Assembly (NCBI GenBank): GCA_052389755.1
Contig: JBQTHP010000039.1
Location: forward strand, 1-34,138
Source of the DNA: JBQTHP01 sp052389755
GTDB taxonomy: Bacteria; Pseudomonadota; Gammaproteobacteria; Steroidobacterales; Steroidobacteraceae
Reading direction: 5' to 3'
Length of the DNA stretch: 34,138 nucleotides
Under the pieces are notes generated by a model that made no database searches, was not told the DNA's origin, and saw nothing but the letters and a program-made list of their open reading frames with translations. The position numbers and the translations under genes are program-made. Within the stretch, counting starts at the first letter, position 1; each line of letters opens with the position of its first letter. Shown here piece by piece: positions 8,040-14,840 of this stretch.

Positions 8040-8346
8040 TTGAGTACGCCTGAATACATCCTGCGCTTTCCGTTTCAGCCAGCTCCTGGCCAGCAGATCG
8101 ATCCGCACCGTTTGCCGTTCGAGACGAATGAGGCGACCGTCCGCATGAAACTCTCCGCCGGCGCGGACTGGTACCTCTTGCAGCTGGCCGGTCTGCCTGA
8201 CCGTGAGGCTGCGGACCGCCTCGTTCCAAGGGTCTACGCGGCGCTCCTTTGTTCGGCCCTGCACGACGGCATTTCGCCATCAGCGAGCCCGGAGCTTCAA
8301 GAAGGCTCTTACCCCGAAGATCCGGAGCAGGCGGCGCGGAACCTCG
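8040..8346 (+). pseudogene. Truncated protein of unknown function
   Basis: A strong ribosome site, AAAGGAGAGGAG (8022-8033), precedes TTG at 8040. The protein starts STPEYILRFPFQPAPG and runs in a well-behaved frame to EDPEQAARNLA, about 100 residues. The frame stays open to 8447, but the text after 8346 is the antisense of an FAD-monooxygenase N-terminus, so real homology should end there. I read this as a gene whose 3' end was cut off when the two sequences were joined. Family not recognised. Confidence 0.5.
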
Positions 8347-8412
8347 CAACGCCGTCGTCAGTCCGACGGGCCCGGCTCCCGCGATCAACACCCGCTCGTC
8401 GAACTGTCCCAT
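8344..8412 (-). pseudogene. N-terminal stub of an FAD-dependent monooxygenase
   Basis: From ATG at 8412 the minus strand reads MGQFDERVLIAGAGPVGLTT and then AL. This is the start of the Rossmann FAD-binding fold (GxGxxG) as seen in phenol/PheA-TfdB-type aromatic hydroxylases. After about 23 residues the frame becomes the antisense of the neighbouring truncated gene. Only the 5' end survives, so it is not functional. It is divergent from an aldehyde dehydrogenase stub 58 bp away, so an ancestral divergent catabolic pair was present. Confidence 0.7.
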
Positions 8413-8470
8413 GCGCCGTCACCCTACCCTCGGAATGCCGCATTTGACCAGCAGCCGCTAGACTGCGCGC

Positions 8471-8635
8471 ATGTCCGCCATCACCCACGCTCCCGTTCGC
8501 CCACGCATCGTCGATCGCATCACAGCCTGATCGGCGGCGACCGTGTGCCCGCGCACCCCGCCGCATCCGACTTTCCAGTAGTCATCAATCCCGCGACGGA
8601 GGAGCTGCGGTTCGGCGCATTCACAGATGCGCCGC
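8471..8635 (+). pseudogene. N-terminal stub of an aldehyde dehydrogenase
   Basis: ATG at 8471 gives MSAITHAPVRPRIVDRITA and then a stop. In another frame the text continues HSLIGGDRVPAHPAASDFPV followed by VINPATEEL and RFGAFTDA. This is the standard N-terminus of the aldehyde dehydrogenase superfamily (a GG-x-x-V strand followed by NPATEE). Homology ends near 8635, before the NAD-binding and catalytic domains. The frameshift and truncation make it a dead fragment. It pairs divergently with the FAD monooxygenase stub. Confidence 0.75.
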
Positions 8636-8693
8636 ATAGATGTGATCGCCTTCAAACGAAAAGCCGTGTCATGGGGTGCAGGCATGAGTCTCA

Positions 8694-8972
8694 GTGGCCG
8701 ATGAATCTTCAGAGACCCCGGCAGGCCGCGGCGCCCCTGCGCACCCGCGCCCCCCGAAACACCGCGCCATGCGCTGGATGCAGCGCTTAAAGCGCGCCTT
8801 TCGCATCGACATCGAGATCTGTCAGCGCTGCGGCGGAACACTGAAGGTGATCGCCAGCATCGAGGATCCCGAGCTGATCCGCCTCATCCTCGAACACCTG
8901 CAACGCCGCGAGCGCACCGCGCCCCCTGCCCCGTCCGCCCGGGCTCCACCGGCCGCGCAGCCGTCACGCTGA
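8694..8972 (+). pseudogene. C-terminal remnant of an IS91-family transposase
   Basis: The frame contains MRWMQRLKRAFRIDIEICQR, then CGGTLKVIASIEDPELIRLI and LEHLQRRE. This is the conserved C-terminal zinc-binding end (C-x-x-CGG...IA-IEDP..I..IL.HL) of IS91/IS801/ISCR-type Y2 rolling-circle transposases. The catalytic HUH and tyrosine domains are absent; upstream sequence is the aldehyde dehydrogenase stub. The last 25 residues are a Pro/Ala-rich tail. Its 3' flank (8973-9223) ends in an oriIS-like sequence, so the right end of an element is preserved while its left part is deleted. It is the only transposase-derived sequence I found in the window. Confidence 0.85.
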
Positions 8973-9223
8973 ACGAACTCCCCGTGTGTCGCACGGCATC
9001 GTCCTTCTGAGAGGTGCAATGCCGGTGCGCCGCGCGGCGCGCGCGAAACCGAGGCGGCCGCTTCGCGGCTCTGTCACTGCGCGCCTGCGGGCCCCTCCTT
9101 AGCGCAGACCTGCGCTCTCCGGGCGCTCGGGCTCGTCTCCACCTGCCTCAGCCACTCTCAGCCACTTCTGTGAGGACGACCCCGCGAGCTCCGCGAGCCG
9201 GCACGCGTTTGAAATTCCTATCC
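8973..9223 (+). mobile_element. IS91/ISCR-type right end with oriIS-like terminus
   Basis: This 251-bp non-coding stretch after the transposase stop is very GC-rich and full of short inverted repeats (for example GCAGACCTGCGCTCTCCGGGC near 9101-9121). It ends with GCGTTTGAAATTCCTATCC at 9205-9223. That matches the ISCR oriIS consensus I recall (GCGTTTGAACTTCCTATACC) except for two internal bases. In this family the origin of rolling-circle transfer lies downstream of the transposase gene, as here. I see no gene in it. Confidence 0.6.
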
Positions 9224-9240
9224 CTCCTACCTGACGCCTC

Positions 9241-9269
9241 TTGTACGGACGGCGTCCGTGCGCTAGATT
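9241..9269 (+). promoter_or_regulatory. Promoter with embedded operator for the DUF1778/GNAT operon
   Basis: TTGTAC (9241-9246) and TAGATT (9264-9269) are spaced 17 bp apart. The spacer contains a perfect palindrome ACGGAC-GGC-GTCCGT at 9245-9259. Such antitoxin operons are normally autorepressed by the antitoxin-toxin complex, and this palindrome is the obvious candidate site. Confidence 0.55.
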
Positions 9270-9296
9270 ATGGCTTGGAACCTCCGGAGATATGCC

Positions 9297-9572
9297 ATGA
9301 CCACAACCGCAGCAGCCCGCATCGACCGGATCGAATTGCGGGCGACGAAGGATGAAAAGCGCCTCTTGGCGGCAGCTGCCGCCTATGAACGCCTGGATAT
9401 CACCAGTTTCATCATGCGTGCCATGTTGCCGGCTGCGCGGGAAATTGTGGATCGTTCGGAGCGCATCGTGCTGTCCAAGCGAGACAGCGCGCGAGTATTG
9501 AAGCTGCTGGAAAGTCCCCCGAAACCGACTCCGGCGCTACTGGCGGCTGCGCGTCGTCGTATTCGGCGGTGA
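9297..9572 (+). CDS. DUF1778 (TacA-like) antitoxin
   Basis: The 91-residue protein begins at ATG 9297 with CCGGAGA upstream; an earlier in-frame ATG at 9270 overlaps the promoter and is less likely. The N-terminal RIDRIELRATKDEKRLLAAA is the RHH DNA-binding segment of DUF1778, followed by AYERLDITSFIMRAMLPAAR. The C-terminal SKRDSARVLKLLESPPKPTP is the conserved toxin-wrapping region. It is coupled by a 4-bp overlap (GTGA) to a GNAT gene, matching TacA-TacT and AtaR-AtaT systems. It should bind and neutralise the acetyltransferase and repress the operon. Confidence 0.9.
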   Translation: MTTTAAARIDRIELRATKDEKRLLAAAAAYERLDITSFIMRAMLPAAREIVDRSERIVLSKRDSARVLKLLESPPKPTPALLAAARRRIRR

Positions 9573-10102
9573 CCCAACGCCTCGAATGGCGTGAAGAAGC
9601 GATTTCCCGGCACCATGACCGCAAGGGGTTTGACTGCGGTTCGCCGGACCTCAACCTCTATCTGGAGCGTTACGCGCGTCAGAACCACGAATCCGGCGGG
9701 GCCAAAACCTTCGTCGCTGTAACGCCGGCTGAGCCCGCGAGGATATTGGGGTATTACTCCATCAGTCCCGGTGCTGTCGAATTTGCCCGTGTTCCTCCTC
9801 AGCTCACAAAGAAGCTCGGTCGTTATGACATGCCGGTTTTTCGGCTGGGGCGCTTGGGTGTCAGTGTCTCACTGCAGGGCAAGGGATTGGGCAGTGATCT
9901 TTTATTCGCGGCTGGCACCAGAGCGTTGGCTGTTGCGGCACAAGTTGGCGGTGTCGCCTTAGCCATCGATGCCAAGGACAAGCGGGCGGCTACATGGTAC
10001 GAGCGCTTCGGAGCAATGGTTTTATTGGATGATCCGCTCAAGCTGATCTTACCGCTCAGCACGATTGCCGAGGCGATGCGGACAACGGATGCGAAGCGAT
10101 AA
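9569..10102 (+). CDS. GNAT acetyltransferase toxin (TacT-like)
   Basis: This 177-residue GNAT-fold protein starts with GTG overlapping the antitoxin stop. Family signatures are visible: FDCGSPDLNLYLERYARQNH near the N-terminus, the acetyl-CoA loop QGKGLG at about 103-108, and WYERFGAMVLLDDPLKL near the end with the conserved tyrosine. TacT/AtaT-type toxins acetylate the aminoacyl group of charged tRNA and block translation. Everything expected is present and in frame, so the pair could be functional. It lies directly behind an IS91-type right end, which suggests horizontal arrival. Confidence 0.9.
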   Translation: MTQRLEWREEAISRHHDRKGFDCGSPDLNLYLERYARQNHESGGAKTFVAVTPAEPARILGYYSISPGAVEFARVPPQLTKKLGRYDMPVFRLGRLGVSVSLQGKGLGSDLLFAAGTRALAVAAQVGGVALAIDAKDKRAATWYERFGAMVLLDDPLKLILPLSTIAEAMRTTDAKR

Positions 10103-10183
10103 CCGAGGATCGGCAGGATTTACTCGGCCACAGGATCGGACGGATCACCACTGACTACTCCGCGGCCGAACTAGCCAACCTCA

Positions 10184-10232
10184 TGCCGGCCGAGGGATTC
10201 GAACCCGCGACCCCTTGATTACAAATCAGGTG
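10184..10232 (-). tRNA. 3' half of tRNA-Thr(TGT): fragment, probable att site
   Basis: On the minus strand the sequence runs from the anticodon arm (CACCTGATTTGTAATCA, anticodon TGT) through the variable loop to a complete T arm (GCGGGTTCGAATCCC) and the acceptor strand CGGCCGGCA. The acceptor 5' strand and D arm are missing; the upstream bases bear no tRNA similarity. One base in the anticodon stem (TCAAG for TCAGG) breaks a pair. A 3' tRNA half without its 5' half is the usual scar of an integrative element that recombined into the tRNA gene. No CCA follows (TGA instead). Confidence 0.82.
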
Positions 10233-10445
10233 CCTCGACATCGGCCGTTCCCTTCATGAAACGGATGCCAGCGGCCGAAGCAGTAGCTCCTCAACTCCCT
10301 GCGGCGCTTCGCAGCGACGAGCGATAGTCGGAAGGAGGTGCACGCGTGGAGAAGGATCGTGCGAAGCGTTTCGTCGTGACATGTCGGATGCCCGCTTATC
10401 GACACTACCGATAAAGCGATAAAGTCAGCTTTATATTTAGGCGAT

Positions 10446-10469
10446 AAATCTAAAGTGACATTTAGATTT
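10446..10469. repeat. AT-rich perfect inverted repeat
   Basis: AAATCTAAA and TTTAGATTT (9 bp each) flank a 6-base loop. Just upstream (10405-10450) the octamer-like unit CGATAAA occurs three times. The tract is strikingly AT-rich against its surroundings and directly precedes a DUF4143-like fragment, so it may be a leftover operator region. The rest of 10103-10445, apart from the tRNA fragment, holds nothing I can identify. Confidence 0.5.
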
Positions 10470-10575
10470 GTATGTGGCAGCACATGCGGCTGCGGGATTG
10501 GAAGTTTCGCGCGCGACCGTGCGCAGCAATCCAGGTCCGCTGTTCGAGCAATGGGTCGGGCTGGAGCTTTGGCCC
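10468..10575 (+). pseudogene. Fragment of a DUF4143-type ATPase
   Basis: The frame reads TVRSNPGPLFEQWVGLELW. This resembles the conserved GPLFE-x-W-V-x-x-EL motif in the C-terminal DUF4143 domain of AAA_14/DUF4143 ATPases. Upstream AHAAAGLEVSRA could be the preceding helix. Neither the AAA domain nor the rest of DUF4143 is present. The frame remains open beyond this only as the antisense of the lyase gene. The call rests on one short motif and is tentative. Confidence 0.4.
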
Positions 10576-10659
10576 GCACCCAGCAGCCCGGCCTGCAATG
10601 CCGCGCGCCGACTGATCATGATCGTGCTCCGGGATTATTCTGCGCGGGCCGTTCGGCCG

Positions 10660-11538
10660 CTACAAGCAATCGGCGTCATACTTCCTCCCCGCATCGAGCA
10701 GCTCATCGGTGCCGAGCAGTCTCTGCAGGTCCGGAAAATCGAGCATGCGGCCCGCCCAGGCGCGCGTGTCTCCGTGAACTTTCAGAGACTCGAGCAGACC
10801 GATCGCCGCGAAGGACAGCGCCCGCACCAGCGAACCGGGATAGATCACGACTGCAAATCCGAGCTCCTGCAGCTCGCGGGCGTTCGTCACCGGCGTCTTG
10901 CCGCCTTCGACCATGTTGGCCAGCAGCGGTGCGCGATTACGGAATCGCGCGGCGGCGGCGCGCATGTCCGCTTCGTCGCGCAGCGCTTCGATGAAGAGCA
11001 CGTCCGCGCCGGCCTCGAGATACCGTTCTGCCCGGTCGAGCGCCGCGCCCGGTCCCTCCACCGCGATGGCGTCGGTGCGCGCGATGATCAGCGTGCTGCG
11101 ATCCTCGCGCGCGTCGCACGCGGCGCGCACCTTCCCGGCCATCTCCCCGACGGACACGAGGGTCTTGCCGGCAAGGTGGCCGCAGCGCTTGGGATACTGC
11201 TGGTCCTCGAGCTGAATGCCCGAGGCGCCCAGGCGCTCGAAGAGCCGCACCGTTCGCTGGGTGTTGAGCGCGTTGCCGAAACCGGTATCGGCGTCCACCA
11301 TCAGCGGAATCGTCGTGCGCTCGCGTATCACGGAAATCGTCTGCGCGACTTCGCTCATCGAGACGAGTCCGATGTCGGGCCTGCCGAACCGCGTATAGGC
11401 AATGCTCGCCCCCGACAGATACGCCGCGGCGAAACCTGCACGTTCGATGAGCGCCGCCGACAGCGCGTCGAAGCAGCCGGGCGCCACCAGAATCTCCGGC
11501 GCTGCCACGAGTGCGCGCAGCCGCTCGGCGGGATTCAT
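10660..11538 (-). CDS. Isocitrate lyase/PEP mutase-fold C-C lyase
   Basis: The 292-residue protein has the phosphoenolpyruvate/TIM-barrel features of the ICL superfamily: metal-binding VDADTGFG (Asp82/Asp84), QLEDQQYPKRCGH with Glu111 and the catalytic loop KRCGH at 117-121, then ARTDA near 150. The KRCGH cysteine marks lyases such as methylisocitrate lyase and 2,3-dimethylmalate lyase rather than PEP mutases. Expected chemistry is retro-aldol cleavage of a 2-hydroxy-diacid or tricarboxylate to an oxoacid plus a second acid. It is the last gene of the operon and overlaps the small aconitase-type subunit gene by 4 bp (ATGA). That pairing resembles the dimethylmaleate hydratase plus lyase step of nicotinate fermentation; the precise substrate is inference. 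Confidence 0.9.
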   Translation of the reverse strand: MNPAERLRALVAAPEILVAPGCFDALSAALIERAGFAAAYLSGASIAYTRFGRPDIGLVSMSEVAQTISVIRERTTIPLMVDADTGFGNALNTQRTVRLFERLGASGIQLEDQQYPKRCGHLAGKTLVSVGEMAGKVRAACDAREDRSTLIIARTDAIAVEGPGAALDRAERYLEAGADVLFIEALRDEADMRAAAARFRNRAPLLANMVEGGKTPVTNARELQELGFAVVIYPGSLVRALSFAAIGLLESLKVHGDTRAWAGRMLDFPDLQRLLGTDELLDAGRKYDADCL

Positions 11539-12053
11539 GGGCGCAGCGCTCCGCCATGCAGCCGCTTGTGCAGATGGGGCATGAGGCCTCCATCGCGCAG
11601 CATGTTCATCAGGAAGCCGGGAACCGGTTCGCAGCGATAGTCCGTGCCCGTGGTCACGCTGTGCACGAGCCCTCGCGCCGGATCGATCCGCAGGCGCTCA
11701 CCGTCCCGGATCCTGTCCGCGTCGGGGAACACCAGGGCCGGCAGCCCGAGATTGAGCGCGTTGCGATAGAAGATGCGCGCGATGGATCGCGCGAGCACCG
11801 CCGCGACGCCGAGGTGCAGCAGTGCCTGCGCCGCCTGCTCGCGCGAGGAGCCGATGCCGAAACCCGAGCCTGCGACGATGATGTCGCCGCGCTGCACGGA
11901 TGCGGCGAACCGGGGCGCCACCGCCTCGAGGCAGTGCTTCGACAGCTCTTCGATCGGCATACGCATCGCATGGCCGGGCGCGAGGAGATCGGTGTCGATG
12001 TCGTCGCCGAACGCCCAGGCGCGCCCTTCGATGCTTTCCATCGCGTGCCTCAT
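11535..12053 (-). CDS. Aconitase-superfamily small subunit (LeuD/DmdB-like)
   Basis: This 172-residue protein is a stand-alone swivel domain. AWAFGDDIDTDLLAPGHAM is the family N-terminal motif. SGFGIGSSREQAAQALLHLG is the substrate-binding loop with the SSRE arginine, followed by ARSIARIFYRNALNLGLPAL. The form without a fused large subunit matches isopropylmalate isomerase and dimethylmaleate or maleate hydratase small subunits. It is joined to the large subunit gene upstream and the lyase gene downstream by 4-bp ATGA overlaps, so the three are translated as a unit. The operon context argues for catabolic hydration rather than leucine synthesis. Confidence 0.92.
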   Translation of the reverse strand: MRHAMESIEGRAWAFGDDIDTDLLAPGHAMRMPIEELSKHCLEAVAPRFAASVQRGDIIVAGSGFGIGSSREQAAQALLHLGVAAVLARSIARIFYRNALNLGLPALVFPDADRIRDGERLRIDPARGLVHSVTTGTDYRCEPVPGFLMNMLRDGGLMPHLHKRLHGGALRP

Positions 12054-13345
12054 GGGTGGATGAACTCGCGCGGATCGGTGACATGGCCGGCGACGGCGGA
12101 AGCCGCAACCGTGTAGGGCGAACCCAGATAGACGCGCGAATCCTTATGGCCCATGCGGCCCTTGAAGTTGCGCGCCGTCGAGGCGATGCACACTTCGTCC
12201 TTCGCGAGGACGCCGGCACCATAGCCCGCGCAGGCGCCGCACCCGGTCGGCAGCAGGATTGCGCCCGCATCGGTGAGCGTCGCGAGCGTGCCGTCGGCGG
12301 CGGCGATCCGTGTCGCGCGAGTGGATGCCGGCGCCACGAGCAGGCGTACGCCGGGGGCGACCTTGCGATCCTTCAGCACGGTCGCAGCCATGTGCAGATC
12401 GCTGAGCTTCGCGCCGGTGCAGGCGCCGATGTAGGCCTGGTCGATCTTCACACCGGCATGATCGCGCACCGCGCTCGAGTTCGCCGGGCTGTGCGGCGCC
12501 GCGACCTGCGGTTCGAGCGCAGCGGCGTCGAAATCGAAGGAGCGCTCGAAGCTTGCGTCCCGGTCCGATCGCCACTCGAGCGATGCCTCATCGACATCGC
12601 CTCCCGCCTCGCGAATCGCTGCGAGAGTCGCGTGGTCCGGCGCGATGATTCCCGTCTTGGCGCCGAGCTCCGCGGACATGTTGCAGAGGACGAGCCGTTC
12701 CGCCATCGGGAGCGCATCGACCGCCGGTCCGCAGTACTCCATCACCTTGTAGTCGTTGTTCATACCGAGCTCGCGGCACAGGAACAGCATGATGTCCTTG
12801 GCCGAGCGCGCAGGGCCGAGCGCGCCGCTCCAGCGCACGCGATATGTGTGTGGAACCCGTAGCCAGATCTCACCGGTCACGAGCACACCGGCCATCTCAG
12901 TCGCGCCGATGCCGATCATGAAGGCACCGACGGCGCCGCCCGACGGGGAATGCGAGTCGCCACCGACGATGAACATGCCCGGTCGCAGATAGCCGCGCTC
13001 CTGGACGACGACGTGGCAGATGCCCTGCATGTCGTGAAACCTGCGGATGGCGTGGTCCGCGGCCCAGCGGCGCGTGAGCGCGAGGATCTCGGCGCTGCCG
13101 ACGTCGTTCGGAGGCACGAAATGATCGGTCACGACGACGACCTTGTCCGGATCCCATACGCGCGCACCGAGGTGCTCGAGATGAGGCGCCACGCGTCGGG
13201 GCCCGCCGGAGTCGTGCATCATCGCGAGATCCACTTTCGCGGTGACGATATCGCCGGGCCGGGCATCCGCACCGGACGCGCGCTGCAGGATCTTCTCCGA
13301 CAGTGTCAGACGACGATTCGTGGGAGGAGGAATCGGGCTCAGCAC
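12050..13345 (-). CDS. Aconitase-superfamily large subunit (LeuC/DmdA-like hydratase)
   Basis: From GTG 13345 the protein has 431 residues, but the conserved N-terminus begins about 15 residues in (SEKILQRASGADARPGDIV), so a downstream CTG is also possible. Family features are VVVTDHFVPPNDV, FIVGGDSHSPSGGAVGAFMI and the [4Fe-4S] ligands in IGACTGAKLSDLH and LPTGCGACAGYGAG. With its partner it should add or remove water on a substituted malate or maleate. GTG overlaps the stop of the hydrolase gene (GTGCTGA), and the 3' end overlaps the small subunit. Homology alone cannot separate isopropylmalate, maleate, citraconate or dimethylmaleate activity. Hydantoinase and lyase neighbours favour a catabolic role. 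Confidence 0.9.
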   Translation of the reverse strand: MLSPIPPPTNRRLTLSEKILQRASGADARPGDIVTAKVDLAMMHDSGGPRRVAPHLEHLGARVWDPDKVVVVTDHFVPPNDVGSAEILALTRRWAADHAIRRFHDMQGICHVVVQERGYLRPGMFIVGGDSHSPSGGAVGAFMIGIGATEMAGVLVTGEIWLRVPHTYRVRWSGALGPARSAKDIMLFLCRELGMNNDYKVMEYCGPAVDALPMAERLVLCNMSAELGAKTGIIAPDHATLAAIREAGGDVDEASLEWRSDRDASFERSFDFDAAALEPQVAAPHSPANSSAVRDHAGVKIDQAYIGACTGAKLSDLHMAATVLKDRKVAPGVRLLVAPASTRATRIAAADGTLATLTDAGAILLPTGCGACAGYGAGVLAKDEVCIASTARNFKGRMGHKDSRVYLGSPYTVAASAVAGHVTDPREFIHP

Positions 13346-14820
13346 GGGCGCTGCAGGTATCGGCCGCGCGGCTCGCCCATGATCTTGCCGTCCGAATAGA
13401 CGAGGCCGCCGCGCAGGTAAGTGCTCATCACCCTGCCCTGCAGCTTCAGTCCTTCGAAAGGCGTGTAGCCCTGGGAGGATTCCGATTCCGCGGCGCGCAC
13501 GACGAAGCTCGCGTCCGGGTTCACGAGGACGATGTCGGCGTCGTAACCCGGCGCGAGATCGCCTTTGCTCGATAGACCGAACCGCCGCGCCGGATTGCGC
13601 GAAGTCAGTTCGGCGATTCGGTGCCACGACAGACCACGCTTGCGTCCCTGCGTGATCAGCCCCGCGAGCAGGTACTCCGTTCCGCCGAAACCCGACTTGC
13701 CGAGGAAGATGTCGTCGGGCGTTCTGCCGTGGACCTTCATCTCGTGACGGCAGCAGGCGTGATCCGAGCACACCCAGTCGAGCTTGCCGTCGAGGAGCGC
13801 CTGCCACAGGTATTCGACGTCCTCGCGCGAGCGGATCGGCGGATTCACCTTCGCCTGCACGCCCGCCGGAGTGTCGTAGTCGAGCAGCAGATGGCCGATC
13901 GTCACTTCGCGCCGGAAATTGATCTGCGGGAACGCATCCGCCATTTTCATCGCCGCCTCCATCGCCTTGCGCGAGGAGAGGTGCAGCAGATTGATGTTGA
14001 CGCATTCCGTCTCGTGCGCCAGATACGAGGCGATGCAGATCGCAAGCCCCTCGGAATGCGCCGGGCGGGCGGCGCTGTATGCACGCAGGCCCGAGAGCTT
14101 GCCTTCGTCCTGCACGAGCTTCGTATACGCCGCCATGATCTCGGCAGTCTCGCAATGCAGGCTCAATGAAATCGCATCCTCGAGTTTCGGATAGCGCTTC
14201 ATCGCGTCCTTCACGCCACGCATCACGAACTCGAAGTGGGCGACGTCGTATTTCTCGTCCTTGTCGATCATCAGGAACTCGTGCTGATTGCTCGACGCGC
14301 CGTGCAGGCCATAGCCGCCGTAGAACATGAAGATCTTGAAAGACGTGACGCCGTACTGCCCGATCAGCATCGGGATCTCGCCGATCTGGTGCCGGTCCAT
14401 CGGCGCGAGGTGGTAGGCGTAGTCGACGTGGAAACGACCTTCCGAGATCGCGAGCACCTCGGGGAACAGCTCTGCGTACGGTCCACCCTTGTTCAGGTAG
14501 TACTGACCGGAGCGCATGTAGTTGAGGCTCGAGGTGATCCCACCCTGGGCCGCAGCGCGGCTTTCCGTGACGGCATCCTCAGCGAGCGGCGAGTAGATGC
14601 CGGTGTGCATGTGGGCATCCACTAGTCCGGGAAACGCCAGCTGTCCCTTGCCGTCGGTGACCTGAGCGGCGTCGGCCGCGGGCAGGTCGTGCCCGATCTT
14701 CGCAATCTTTCCTTTGCTGATTGCGATGTCGCCTTGATTCACCGCGGACTCGCCAGGGCGGACGATGCGTACGTTCTTGACGATGAGGTCGTATTTTTTT
14801 CCGACGGGCATCTGGGTCAT
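13339..14820 (-). CDS. Hydantoinase/dihydropyrimidinase-like cyclic amidohydrolase
   Basis: The 493-residue protein belongs to the dihydroorotase/allantoinase/hydantoinase branch. Ligands seen are HMH at 70-72 (GLVDAHMHTG), the carbamylated-lysine position Lys162 in VTSFKIFMFYGGYG, His in SLSLHCETAEI, His in NLLHLSSRKA and Asp in DWVCSDHACC. No signal peptide is present, so it is cytoplasmic. The family opens cyclic amides (hydantoins, dihydropyrimidines, cyclic imides). ATG 14820 lies 20 bp after the VOC gene; the 3' end overlaps the large aconitase subunit. Preceding a hydratase and a lyase, it may open a cyclic imide or N-heterocycle to yield an unsaturated diacid amide. Substrate is inference; the fold is firm. 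Confidence 0.92.
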   Translation of the reverse strand: MTQMPVGKKYDLIVKNVRIVRPGESAVNQGDIAISKGKIAKIGHDLPAADAAQVTDGKGQLAFPGLVDAHMHTGIYSPLAEDAVTESRAAAQGGITSSLNYMRSGQYYLNKGGPYAELFPEVLAISEGRFHVDYAYHLAPMDRHQIGEIPMLIGQYGVTSFKIFMFYGGYGLHGASSNQHEFLMIDKDEKYDVAHFEFVMRGVKDAMKRYPKLEDAISLSLHCETAEIMAAYTKLVQDEGKLSGLRAYSAARPAHSEGLAICIASYLAHETECVNINLLHLSSRKAMEAAMKMADAFPQINFRREVTIGHLLLDYDTPAGVQAKVNPPIRSREDVEYLWQALLDGKLDWVCSDHACCRHEMKVHGRTPDDIFLGKSGFGGTEYLLAGLITQGRKRGLSWHRIAELTSRNPARRFGLSSKGDLAPGYDADIVLVNPDASFVVRAAESESSQGYTPFEGLKLQGRVMSTYLRGGLVYSDGKIMGEPRGRYLQRPC

Positions 14821-14840
14821 CCCGAGCCTCGGCCGTGAGG

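Noticed and set aside
10184..10232. A functional tRNA-Thr gene
   Set aside because: The acceptor 5' strand and D arm are missing and an anticodon-stem pair is broken, so only a 3' half exists.
10468..11640. 390-residue plus-strand frame across the lyase gene
   Set aside because: Beyond about 10575 it is the antisense of the lyase and LeuD-like genes, whose conserved motifs are on the minus strand; only the first 100 bp have protein similarity.
11535..13345. LeuC/LeuD-like genes as leucine biosynthesis leuCD
   Set aside because: No leuA or leuB nearby; they are embedded by overlaps between a hydrolase and a C-C lyase gene, so a catabolic hydratase is more likely, though not proven.
13346..14155. 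Upstream extension of the aconitase large-subunit frame to 14155
   Set aside because: It runs antiparallel in frame through the hydantoinase gene and has no family sequence; the homologous part begins near 13300.
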